NCBI GenBank assembly: GCA_028673005.1
Contig: CM054120.1
Location: 73,209,533 to 73,273,532, forward strand
Direction: 5' to 3'
DNA from: Tanypteryx hageni
Lineage: Eukaryota > Arthropoda > Insecta > Odonata > Petaluridae
DNA length: 64,000 bases
The notes beneath the pieces were generated by a model. The model saw only the letters and a program-made list of their open reading frames with translations. It did no database searches and had not been told where the DNA came from. This document shows, piece by piece, positions 35,754 through 46,749 of this stretch (the first letter of the stretch is position 1; the number at the start of each line of letters is the position of its first letter). Made by a program: the position numbers and the translations under genes.

Positions 35754-37466
35754 TTTACACTTATCGCACTGAATTTAGTCTTCATCGTGCGTTTCTCCAC
35801 AAACAATATAGCAAGTCTCTCCAATATCCAATGACATTTTTTCTTTTGCGTCACAATTTGTGTTGTTGCAAATAACTTTTTCCTTTTCGGTTTAGCTCCC
35901 GAAGAACTAGCCACGTTATTAAGAGATTTCTTGTGTGGTCTTCCAGTTAACAGCACACAAGATACAGACCCTAGCTTTCTTAGCTTTCACCTCGTATCCA
36001 CTGCAAAGCTTGAAGGAAGTGGACAGATCATTTCCACAGGAATATAATCATTATTACTTGGAGTTTGTATTGGAGTTGCACTCTTTTCCTGTTGATTTGG
36101 TGTTTTGGTTGAACCGAGTTTTCAGTTTATTATGCTCGGCAATCTCGAACGCAAGTTTCATTATTCCCCTACTGGTCAGCCTGAAAAAATGTAAATCTTC
36201 CGCTTTCCATTTCCCATACATTCCTTTTAATTTCCTTGCTTCCCTTTTTGTCAACTGGAAAATTATATCATTCGTAATACTCTGTGTAATTCTGACCACT
36301 GGATCAAATTACACACGCTTCGGCGGTCCAAATTGCCCAACAACATGCAACGGCAGACATTATGAAATACCATAAAAGGATTTTAAAACTCACGTACAAG
36401 GCTCTCGCATAATTTACCTTGATATATCTTAAATATTGTGGTTTAATTTTTACTTAAAAGTGTAGAAAACATCTAAAACACGCTTGTTGATCGCATGACA
36501 AAATAATAAAGAAAATTAGAAAATGTATATTGTTTCCTGCCACAACTACATGCACCAGGATGACGAAAATTGGAGGGAAAACGTTTCAGTCAGAGGCGCT
36601 GTTAAGACCGCCTGAAGTGTGTTGCAATCTATCATAGTATTCTATAACTGCATCAGGTTCAAATTACACACTGGTCCATAATACACAGACTCCCGCTACA
36701 TATTTGACATTTTAAGGAAATTTATGTAATTATATATTGTATGATATTTGTAATGTTAACATCTAAATTGTTGTATTTAAAAATAGTTAAGTAGCTTTTC
36801 TTTGAACAACTATATGAATTACATTCTACATTCAAATGCAAAATTAATGTTATTGTACCAAATCAAATACGTGCATGAGTACTGTTGGAAAAAATTTATT
36901 TTGATAATGAGAGTATCTGCTTATATTGGAATCTGGAATATTGGTATCGTAAGATCAAAAAAATGTTGTTTTTTTTGGAATAATAAGAACGGTTTTACAT
37001 CAAATTATAGGCTATAATATTAATAACATATTTGATAGCTTTTATATGCGCTAAAAATAAAAAATAATAAATTTCTTTAGAACAGTATTAGACAGAGTTG
37101 TATAAAAGGAGCCGTTCACAAATTGAATAACGAAAAATGTATGAAGGGAATCCATGCAATTTTTACTGTTCGTTACATGGTGGGAGGAAGAGCTTGCGCG
37201 ATTTTACGTTCGGATATCTATTTTTGTCTTCTTGACTTTCGATAGTGAAGCCGAATTTGGTTAAAATAAAAAATAACATTAATTAATAAAGATTATTTTT
37301 GAATTCTCTTGAAGTTTCCCCCGAAAAATGAAGTTGGAGCGAAAAAAACCGGTTCGAACCGGTTTAATAGTGGTTTCTGGAGCAAAACAGGAACCGAACC
37401 GAATTTTTTTGTTTTGTACAAACCGGAACGAAAACAGGAGCAAAAAAATTTCGGTTTAATGCCCAG

Positions 37467-37640
37467 CTCGCAGAGCCAACAAATATTTTAAAATTTTGAA
37501 ATTTTTAACGAAAATAATAAAATATCTTTAAGCTACAGTTCATTCAATATTGTTTTGTTTTCTTCTTTTTTCTTCATTCTGTTGAAGCGAATGTCAAACG
37601 TTGTTTTTGTTAATTTGGATGGAAATTATTGATTTAAAAC
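37467..37640. other. Spacer between the two hAT MITEs
   Basis: AT-rich, possibly part of the outer hAT element that begins at 32,968. No gene. Confidence 0.4.
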
Positions 37641-38692
37641 AGGGCATCGAACCGGAACCGAACCGAAAACCGAAACAGGCCGTTATATTATCTGGAGTGA
37701 AACCGAACCCGAACAGAAAAAAATATTCTACTGAACCCGAACAGAAACCGAAAACCGTTATTTATTTCGTTCCATTTTTTCGGTTCGCATAAATAGTGGG
37801 TGCAGAATATAAGGGTTTACCTTTATATTCTGGTAGTCTTTCTCTAACACCTATCCAGGAAGGAACGCTCGTCTGTCGTGCTTTTGAAGTATTCTTACTC
37901 CTGTTAAATGTTACTTTGTGTACATATTTGCCGTCTTAAGGATATTTATGTAATTACATATTTTAGGGTACTTATTTGTAATATTAACATCTTAATTATT
38001 GTGTTTAAAAATAGTTATGTAGCTCTTCTTTGAACAGCTCTATATAAATTGCACTCCACATACAAATTTGAATCAATATTATTGAACCTGTTCAAGTGCG
38101 TGCATGAGTATTGTTGGAATAAATTCATTATTATAATGAGAGTATGTCCTTATAATGGAATCTTAGAATAATGGAAATGTAAAATACAATAAATGTTGAT
38201 ATAAAAGAATAACAACGGTTTTTCATCAAATTAAATATTAAAAAAAACAATTATAATTGCTTTTATAAGAGCTGAAAAAGAAAACAAATGGTAATCCCTA
38301 TAGAAAAGTATTAGACCGGTCGTATAAAAGGGGCCGTTTACAAATTGAATAAAGAAAAACTTATGAAGGAAATTTATTCAATATGTTACTGTTCGTTAGA
38401 TGGTGGGAGGGAGCGCTTGCGCGATGTTACGTGCGTATATCTATTTTTGTCTTTTTGTCATCGATAGTGAAGATATATTTGATGTAATTAAAAAATAACA
38501 TTAATTAATAAAGATTATTTTGGAATTATCTTGAAATTTTCTCCAGAAAATTCGGTCGCAGCCAAAAAAACCGGTTCGAACCGGTTCAATGGTGGTTGCT
38601 GGAGCTAAACCGGAACCGAACCGAAATTTTTTATTTTGTGTGAGCCGGAACGAAAACCGAAGCGAAAAAAATTTCGGTTCGATGCCCTGATT
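37641..38692 (+). mobile_element. hAT MITE-like element 2 (TSD ATTTAAAA)
   Basis: 1,052 bp. It begins CAGGGCATCGAACCGGAACC and ends TTTCGGTTCGATGCCCTG, so the outer 15-16 bp are near-perfect inverted repeats. The flanking 8-bp duplication is ATTTAAAA on both sides (37,633-37,640 and 38,693-38,700). Both arms are saturated with GAACCG/CGGTTC words, including the palindrome ACCGGTTCGAACCGGT (about 38,570-38,585). No coding capacity. The CAGGG start and 8-bp duplication place it in the hAT superfamily. Confidence 0.92.
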
Positions 38693-38906
38693 TAAAATTC
38701 AATGAGCCGTTAAAAAAATCGATGAACCCATTGCCGCACCAGGTGGAAGCGTTATTGTTGAATTATAGAAAATCTTGCCTCTTTCTTCAATTGAGAAATT
38801 TTTCACTGTGACATACGTATTTGCCGGTTTCGAAAATTGACAGTTTTTCACTTTTGGATCTTATCATTTCCTCAGTCCCCGTGCAGGCCACGATCCCCGG
38901 CAGAAA

Positions 38907-39260
38907 CTTTTTCGCCCCCGACCACCAGTCATTATAATTTCTCCTACCCCTACCCTACCGACTAACGACGCCTCGAAGCGCGAGTCCGAGGAGATTTTAA
39001 GTTCTTTTAAGGACTTGTCCTCTGAGGTTGCTCGTGCCCGAGAGGAGTCGGGTTCCGATGAGCGGCTTACTGTCTGCAGTATAGTCCCTAGGATTGATCG
39101 CGGTTCTGAGGTTTGGAGTAGAGTTGAAGGTCTGAACTGAAGGCTGTGGAATTTCTGTCGGGACTTGGGAGTGGACTTCGTCGACCTACGACCGAATATC
39201 AAATCGTGCAGGGCACCACTGGATCACTCTGGTGTTCACTACACGCCCGAATCGGCTTAG
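38907..39260 (+). pseudogene. CR1-like ORF1, C-terminal SGNH/esterase-like region
   Basis: The plus-strand frame contains SKRESEEILSSFKDLSSE, then VCSIVPRIDRGSEVWSRVEG, then FCRDLGVDFVDLR and DHSGVHYT. This order (short beta-strand V.SI.PR, R...N.RL, VDF.D, then D.SG.H) matches the esterase-like domain at the end of ORF1 in many CR1-clade elements; the D-x-x-x-x-H near the end would be the catalytic Asp-His pair. One internal stop (about 39,138) and loss of the N-terminal part make it non-functional. It ends with TAG at 39,258, just upstream of the ORF2 region. Confidence 0.6.
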
Positions 39261-39316
39261 AGAGTAGCGAGTAGGATTCTCGAGCACAGTAGGGATTTTT
39301 TAGGCTAGAGTCAGTT

Positions 39317-41375
39317 TTGGGTCAGGGGATAATCGATGCATTTGTAGTAAATAAGAATCCCGAAAGATTATCTAATGATAGAATATACACCGAGCGTAAC
39401 ATGCAGCACCAATTTCGCGATAGGTCATTGATAGAATGTTCCGTAAAGGGCGCGACGGGTCGCAATTCCAATTTTGATGCGACGCCATACAGTCGTGGGA
39501 GTGATTGTGGTGGGAGCGCATGTAGTTTTAGAGTGGAAGAGAAAGTCAAGGGTGAGATTAGTATGCGAAGTGATAGTGAGAAATTAAACGTCGTCGTACT
39601 GAACTGTCGCAGCATCCGTAGGAAAATTGCTGAGTTCGAGCATCTTATTCGCAGTCTGCATGCCGACGTCGTGATAGGCACAAAGTTGGTTAACGGATGA
39701 GATTCAGAGTCAGGAGATATTTCCTAGAGACTATCGTGTCTATAGAAAAGATCGCGCTAATAGATCGGGCGGGGGAGTTTTCATAGCGGTTAGCGATAAG
39801 TACGATAGCAGTGAGATTCCGATAAGTGACGAGGATATCGAGAGTGTTTGGTGCCGCATAGGTAAAGATGGCTCCAAAAAGTTGTTCATATGTTCGTTTT
39901 ACAGGACACCTAACGCTGGTGTAGATTATATTTTAAGTCTCGAGAAACAATTATCAAAGCTTACACTGATAAATAAAGATGGCATCGTTATAGTCGGTGG
40001 TGACTTTAACTTACACTCAATTGATTGGGAAAATCTGTTTCGAATCTAGAGGTAAAGAACGCGAATCCTGTGAGGCATTATTCGAAACATTCTGCGAGCA
40101 CTCTCTCCTTCAATTAGTCAGAAAGCCAACGCGATCGGGAAACATATTAGATTTATTAGCAACTAACGTCCCAGAAAGAATAAACAAAGTCACCATTGAA
40201 GATGGGATAAGTAATCATCAGGCCGTATATGCAGAGTGTAAGTTGAAAATCGATAGGCACCCTAAGCCTCAAAGACAGTTTTATATATTTGCTAGGGCAA
40301 ACTTTTCAAGCTTCAGGTCGCGCCTACGAGAAATACTACCTGGCTTCCGTGATATGACCGAACGATCAGGTGCTGAGTCGTCATGGAAACTATTCAAGGA
40401 TATAATGCTAGAGAGCATCGATAAGTACATTCCAATTAAATTGAAGGTCGACAATAAAGAGCCTCGTTGGTACAATAAGCAAGTTAGGAGTGCGCTTAGG
40501 CGTCAGAGAGTAAGCCACGCGAAAATAAAAAATATGCCGTCTACATCATCCGATGAATATAGAGCAACTAAAGTTAAGACGTATAAGGAATCCCGCGCTA
40601 AAGCGAGAACTACTATGCGCGAGGCTTTTACTAACTTCCGGAATAAGGTATTAAATAATTATTTAAAGGAGGACCCTAAAGCGTTTTGGTCCTATGTGAG
40701 AGAGGTCCAAGGTAAAGGCCCTACAATACCTTCCCTGCGTAATCACTCGGGTGCCGTTATTCATGATAGCGTAGAGAAAGCCAACCTGTTAAACGGTCAT
40801 TTTGTAAAAGCATTCACAGCCGTCAGCGACCATTGCGTACATTATGCACCCGCAATAAGGGAGAACCTGATGGACGATATAGTATTTTCTGAGGTGGGAA
40901 TAGCAAAGCAATTGAGTTCCATCAGACATAACAAAGCCACTGGCCCCGAAGAAATTCCTGCTCGCGTTTTAAAAGAATTAGCTGAAGAAATAGCACCTTT
41001 TCTTCTGATAATCTTCGAGAAATCCATTTCTCGCGCAGAGGTCCCTAGCGACTGGAGGTTAGCGCACGTTACCCCAATTCATAAGGGCGGCGACAAGGAG
41101 AACCCAGAAAATTACAGGCCGATTTCTTTAACTTCGATATCGTGTAAGATTCTCGAGCATATACTCGTTAGCAACATAATGCGATTTCTTGATAGTAATT
41201 TATTGTTAGATGATTGTCAACACGGCTTCAGGAAAGGTAGGTCATGTGATACTCAGCTCGGTCTTTTTGTTAATTGTTTACTGAGAAGCGGAGAAAAGAA
41301 TACGCAGGTCGATGCCATCTTCTTAGATTTTAGGAAAGCCTTTGATAAGGTACCTCACAGGAAGTTAATAACGAA
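39317..41375 (+). pseudogene. CR1-like LINE ORF2: endonuclease and first half of RT
   Basis: Endonuclease pieces are KLNVVVLNCRSIRRKIAEFE (from about 39,580), then after a frameshift near 39,690 YRVYRKDRANRSGGGVFIAV, FICSFYRTPN and VGGDFNLHSIDWEN (to about 40,035). After a second frameshift a long frame carries the linker and RT start: HNKATGPEEIPARVLKELAE, HVTPIHKGGDKENPENYRPI, HGFRKGRSCDTQL and motif A FLDFRKAFD (about 41,322-41,348). CR1-like retrotransposition uses the endonuclease to nick and RT to copy. The sequence is cut after motif A at about 41,375, so YADD and the 3' part are missing. Confidence 0.85.
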
Positions 41376-43540
41376 ATTTGTGACCTCGTTCCCTCCCGCA
41401 AGATTTCCAAGAGACGACCCCTATGGATGTCCGAGGCGACCGCTGCAACCCTCCGTAACAAAGAAGCCGCTTGGAAACTAAGTAAGACCCACCCAAACCC
41501 CCGCACACTCTCGGAGTTTGCAAAAATTCGCAGCCGCTTGTGAACGCTCCTCAGACGTGACTATGCCAAATATGTGAAAACAATCACCGAAGGACTCAAA
41601 GACAATTCCAAGAGATTTTGGACTCTCATAAATGGCAGAAGAAAGTGTTCTCGTATCCCCTTACTGTGATCTCCGATTCCAAGTCATTCACGAACCACGA
41701 AAGGCCCACCGCTTTCAACGACCAGTTCACTTCGAACTTTTCCACACCCTCTCTCTCATCCCCCTTACCACCCGTTGAGTCCATTTGCACTCACTCCCTC
41801 TCAACCATTTCCACCACCCGCAGTGAGGTCCTAAGCCTTCTTTCCTCCTTACCTTCAAATAAGGCCACAGGATCGGACGCCATAGGTTCCCTATTCCTCA
41901 AACGCACGGTCAACACTCTTCATCTCCCTATCACGAAAATATTTAACAGATGCTTCTCCGATGGATCTTACCCGACGGAGTGGAAAACAGCAAATGTCAC
42001 CCCTATTCTAAAGTCCGGTTCTAAAAATTGCATTGATAATTACCGCCCCATATCTATTCTTCCTGTTCTTTCCATCCTCTTTGAACGCATTATTCACAGC
42101 CGCCTCCTGTCGTTTATCCTCCCTTACATTTCCCCCTATCAACATGGTTTCCTTCCCGGGAGCTCATGCTTCACCAACCTTTCCGACATTCACTATCATA
42201 TTACCAATGATTTCGAACAATCTTCCCTACTCGACGTTTGTTACGTCGATTTTTCAAAGCTTTTGACACCGTGGATCACATCCTATTAATTCACAAACTT
42301 ACCAATCGTTACAATATCCATGGACCCCTTCTTAGGCTTCTCACCAGTTTTCTATCCAACAGATTTCAACGTGTTACAATCGACGGCGTTACTTCCCCTT
42401 CCCTTCCAGTTCCTTCAGGTATTCCACAAGGAATTGTTCTTGGTCACCTTCTTTTCTCTTTATATATTGATGATATTGTTGATTCCGTTCTTCCCCATTC
42501 CTGCAACATACTGTTATACGCCGACGATTGCAAGATATTTAAGCAAATAGACAACTCCAATGACAGTCACTTGCTTCAGCTTGCCCTCCATTCAATCTCT
42601 AATTGGAGCTCTGCATGGAAACTTAAAGTTAATCCCACCAAATCTAAATGTATACAGTTCACCCTTCGAACCAAACCCATCCCTTCAGTTTATTTATACT
42701 CCGCCCAACCCATACCCGAAGTTTCCTCACACAGTGACCTTGGAGTGCTCTTCGATTCCAAGCTCACCTTCACCTCACATATAAGAAAAATTTCATCCAA
42801 AGCCATGTCCCTTGTTGGTCTGTTGTACAGATTCACAGAAATCAACAACGCTCAGGCATTAAAATCAGTTTTTTCCGGTTGTGTCCTACCACTACTTGAA
42901 TATTGCTCTTCTATATGGTCCACAGCATCCCCCACCAACCTTAAACTCCTAAATCCCCCTCTAAATTTCTTCCTAGCAATCGTGCGCCATCGACTCCCCA
43001 CTTACCGTAATTTGTCTCGCGAGGAATTGCATTCAGTGATGGGTATTTCCTCCCTGCAATTGCGTCGGAAAACATCAGATCTAAAATTTCTCCATGGAAT
43101 AATGAATGGTAAATACCGACCAAATGAACTTCTTACCTACTACTCTCTTCACGTCCCCCTCGTCCCACCCGCAATCCCAACCCCTTACACTTACCCAAAT
43201 GCCGACTCTCCATCACCAAAAGATCTCTCTTCTATCGATTGCCCCAAACATTTAATTCCCTGGTTCGTTTGTTCCCTGTTATTGATGTGTTTTCTCCCAT
43301 CTCATCCTTCTCTGCACTAGTTGCCCGGTCACCCCCATAATTCTTATTGTCTAAACGCTTTTGAATATGTTTCTGTTTTTGCATTTTCCTGTTTCGAACA
43401 ATTTAATATCTGTTCCACGATTGTTAATTTAATTTATTTTATTTGTTATTTTATGTTGTTATATTACAGATCCATTGTAAAAGGCCAAAATTTGGCTGTT
43501 TATGGACCTTTTTTAATTAAATAAATAAAATAAAATCAAT
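41376..43540 (+). pseudogene. Second non-LTR element (CR1/Jockey-type), 5'-truncated, one frameshift
   Basis: It begins in the linker before RT (PLWMSEATAATLRNKEAAWK, KRFWTLING). It continues with a 223-codon frame (41,618-42,289: SNKATGSDAIGSLFLK, NVTPILKSGSKNCIDNYRPI, HGFLPGSSCFTNL, VDFSK). A single missing base near 42,257 shifts the frame at AFDTVDH. The 360-codon frame (42,238-43,320) then holds SGIPQGIVLGHLLF (motif B), LLYADDCKIF (motif C) and a C-terminus with LRRKTSDLKFLHGI. The 3' end has a small hairpin (GCCAAA/TTTGGC) and an AAATAAATAAAATAAAA tail. Apart from the one frameshift it looks young. Confidence 0.85.
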
Positions 43541-46002
43541 AAATATATGAATATGCATATTTATTCGTGTGTGTATGTATATAAATAATTTCATATTACA
43601 TTTAATTTGGGAGACAGTAAGTAATAAGGATATGACTAGCCAATTTATGAGGTGTTATTCAATAAAAGATAAGAGGAGGTGGAGGGGGAATATGAGGGAA
43701 TGAGAAGTGGGGAGGGAAACTGTTTGTTGCACGTATGAAAAGTTTGCGATGAATTTGCAAATGAGATCACAAGGAGGCTAAATTTTAATCCTAAGGATTT
43801 CGCTGATACCCTTTGATACAGGAAATATTTGAAGCGGCAAGCGACGAATCTTAAGATCAAACAAGTTTGAAATTTTTCGCAAATGTCAGTTTTTTTCGCG
43901 GAAATTGTATTTCGGAATGTGGAGAACTGTAGGTAAAATTCTACGTATAATGAGGGATAGCAAAAATCAAAATCCATCAGGTGCTCAAGCTTTCGTTATT
44001 TTACTATATTCAGCAGTAGTTTAATTTTTAACACTATACTATCCATTCAATTACATGGTATTTCTTGTTTGAAAAGTTCTCCTTTCAGACCCATGAGAAA
44101 TTTTATGATGTTCTTAATAACTTTTTAATAAAAGTGTTCTCAAATCCCCAGTCTCAATTAGCCACTATAGAAGAAAGGACAAAAATGACTCGGCTACAGC
44201 AATTAACGATTTTAAATAAACAAATATCGTCCGAATAGCAAAACTCTAGAAAGAATTTACAGACAAAGGAAAAAAGACGCAAGTTCACATTTGAGAGATA
44301 AACAGACAGAGAAGACAATTGTTATGCCATTACGGAAGAATATGTACATTTCTGAATAAAAAATAATTTTATCAGGATAAATATACATTTTTTCTGTGAG
44401 CGAGTGTCTATACTTTTTTGATTCAATTTGCAACGATAATCCGTTACTTTACACATGGTTACACTACCTGCATGCATGAACTACACTTGAGAGTTTGCAT
44501 AGTACTCAGTTATTCTTACGATTTGTTCTTACTTCGAATTTGTGTCTGTAGGAATCATCAGCGATGAAAATAATAAATAAAACGGTAACATTGGAAATAT
44601 TTTACGAATGTATATATGCTAAACGAAAGCCTCAGTTATAAGTAGGCAAAAAGCTATTAAATGTTACTTTTAAGCGGAGCTGAAAACCACCTATAAATTT
44701 TGGGGTGGTCCGGTTCGCGGTTCTGCAAAATGACTGCGGTTTGGTTTGCAGCTCTGCTTTTAATTATATAGTTTTTCCACGCAACTCTCAAATTTTTCCG
44801 TTAATATTTCTCTAAGGATCTTTGACTCGGAAAAGCAAATTCAATGTCAACTTGGCGTACTTGCGAAGTAGCTCGCTGCTTTTTAAAACTTTGAAATTGG
44901 AAGTTTAAAGTACGTTTTGCAAATGTTGATGAAATCTCTGGGAAAGTCCCGATATGGAAAGTTTTTGAGACATATTTTCTAGTTAATCTTTTACTGATAA
45001 TGCTCGAAATACTCGACTTGTTAATATTATGTAAAATCTCCCATTTAATGGCAAATGAACCATTTTGGCGATAGTATTTTGGAATGAGAGTGCGACGAGA
45101 TTAATTCATGATTTTATTACAAGTCAGGCGACGTAATTTAAATGTTTTTACTAAAATTTTGTGACACTACGGAAGTCAAAATAAAGAATGGATGCATATG
45201 TATGCATACCTGCGGAATTTGTGAATATCTTTCAAAATAATTAAAAAATGAGTTGAATAATTAAGTCGAACATGCTTGCGGGTGTGAATATGACCAGTCC
45301 AGAGGGCATACCTATTCTAAGTTGAAATGAATGTAGATACAAGCCAAATTAATAGCAAACTTGATATTCACATTTATCTCAAGATAAAAATTATCTTCTC
45401 CTCGAAAGTCGGCATGAAATCCTAGTATAAAAGGAACTTAAATTCCAAATGAGCTAACTTTTTACTTAATAATTTCTCACCATTCTCTGGGTCCATTTTT
45501 CAGTAGTTGGAATTCAGGAATAAATTTCCATGCAAATGGGTTTTTGTTAGTAATCGCCTTCTTTCCCTTTTTAGAGTCGACGACAAAGAAAAATGACCGC
45601 TGGCAGCGTTGAGAGAAGACAATTGAATATTTTTAAATTAAAACAATGAACATTATGATTTTATTGTGACTGATTCTTTCGCCACCGCCGACACAACGAT
45701 GCGTGAGACTAACTCTCATTCGTACGTACGCAGTTTTCAAACAAAATGAATTTTTTTTGCTTAGTTTATGCGATGGATATCAGCAGATAAGGCGCTTATG
45801 AAACATATTAGAGGGACACATATTGTGGTAAAAATTTCAATGATAAAAGGAATGGAAATTCATAATCGTCCCACGATCCCGAAGTCTCCACAAGCCATAC
45901 AGACGGCGCTCTTATTTTTCAAATCCTATCACGACTGGAAAATGGCCCTGATGGCTGCTTTCGGGCGATGAATAAAAGTTATTATGGAGAAATTATCTCG
46001 TA

Positions 46003-46003
<1 letters not shown>
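43541..46003. other. Single-copy AT-rich DNA; no gene recognised
   Basis: No CR1 3' remainder follows the second LINE. The 110-codon minus frame at 43,645-43,977 and the 67-codon frame at 45,768-45,971 have no motif. There are no clear splice-flanked exons. Confidence 0.4.

Positions 46004-46055
<52 letters not shown>
46004..46055. repeat. (AT)n microsatellite
   Basis: About 50 bp of uninterrupted AT dinucleotide. Confidence 0.95.
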
Positions 46056-46056
<1 letters not shown>

Positions 46057-46266
46057 CAACTTACGGAAAAGGAAAGGTAAAATGAATATATGGATGTCAA
46101 CAAGGTGTTGGGATGAGGAAACCCAGTGAGCACTCACCAATCAGACGACTTCAGGTTGGCGAGGCCCCGGGGATGTCGAAGCGACACACGTAAAATAACA
46201 CAAAAACACAGAAACATCACAAACGTAAAGCTTTCGGAACTACTCCTTCTTCAGCTACAGATAGAG

Positions 46267-46269
<3 letters not shown>
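46056..46269. other. ~215-bp segment between two (AT)n tracts
   Basis: It contains, on the minus strand, CTGAAGA followed by GAAAG with a possible GGA/TCC stem between (46,231-46,254), the arrangement of a hammerhead ribozyme core. Stems I and III are not evident. It could be a fragment of a retroelement. Low confidence. Confidence 0.3.

Positions 46270-46361
<92 letters not shown>
46270..46361. repeat. (AT)n microsatellite
   Basis: About 90 bp of uninterrupted AT dinucleotide. Tyr/Ile reading frames across it are artefacts. Confidence 0.95.
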
Positions 46362-46363
<2 letters not shown>

Positions 46364-46656
46364 TGTGTGTATACAACACACTCACGATCAACCGGATAAA
46401 TAATACGTGGAATATCGTTTAACCGGAATTTTCAAAACATAAACCTTGAAAGTTTCTTATGTTGTATTGCGTACTTATATGTCTACGGTATGTCATTGTG
46501 CCATGCCATATAAAGCAGTAATTGACTTACTAAACTGTGAACTTAATTTTTCCGAAGTCTTTTAGTTACTATCTTTATAATCACCTATTCATTCGTGCGT
46601 ATTATAGTACGTTTACATTGTCATATCGATCCGGTCCTGTTAACTGGAATAGGCTC

Positions 46657-46658
<2 letters not shown>

Positions 46659-46747
<89 letters not shown>
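46659..46747. repeat. Compound (TA)n(TG)n microsatellite
   Basis: About 38 bp of TA passes directly into about 50 bp of TG. Flanking sequence is AT-rich. Confidence 0.95.

Positions 46748-46749
<2 letters not shown>

Larger units (their letters stand above)
33930..36330 (-). pseudogene. pogo-like transposase pseudogene (CENPB-HTH and C-terminal Cys/His finger pieces)
   Basis: The first piece, 36,299 down to 36,054, carries FQLTKREARKLKGMYGK and then LTSRGIMKLAFEIAEHNKLK and TRFN, matching the CENPB-type HTH region of pogo/Tigger transposases (LT...R.LA...AE.N....FN). The second piece, about 36,050-35,757, encodes a PSNNDYIPVEMICPLPSSF-like linker, basic KPKRKKLF, and then CYIVCGETHDED-IQCDKC. 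The frame then continues across the inserted dimer at 34,000 with KWLHENCDEFIDEDYC, completing a Cys/His zinc-finger tail. The central DDE catalytic domain is missing. It is a non-functional internal-deletion derivative. Confidence 0.75.
33664..36696 (-). mobile_element. pogo/Tigger-like transposon nested in hAT MITE 1
   Basis: Comparison with element 2 places a ~3.03-kb insertion between TA dinucleotides (33,662-33,663 and 36,697-36,698), the target used by Tc1/mariner-pogo elements. It encodes, on the minus strand, a decayed transposase (33,930-36,330) and is itself interrupted by the Helentron-like dimer at 34,004-35,753. Convincing terminal inverted repeats are not visible, but the word GTGTAATTTG with nearby ACC recurs near both sides (about 33,815-33,865 and 36,655-36,675, complement). 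Confidence 0.65.
33032..37466 (+). mobile_element. hAT MITE-like element 1 (TSD CTCGCAGA), with nested insertions
   Basis: It begins CAGGGCATCGAATCGGAACC and ends TTTCGGTTTAATGCCCAG, with imperfect TIRs. The 8-bp duplications CTCGCAGA (33,024-33,031 and 37,467-37,474) are perfect. The arms are built from GAACCG/CGGTTC words (33,040-33,180 and 37,345-37,466). The interior matches element 2 (37,641-38,692) up to a TA at 33,662 and again from the TA at 36,697; between them lies a ~3-kb insertion. Without that insertion it is ~1.4 kb and has no coding capacity. Confidence 0.88.

Noticed and set aside
38864..39202. 112-codon minus-strand frame
   Set aside because: Opposite strand shows the CR1 ORF1 esterase-like motifs; this is its shadow.
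39322..39681. 119-codon minus-strand frame
   Set aside because: Shadow of the CR1-like coding strand, which has recognisable endonuclease motifs on the plus strand.
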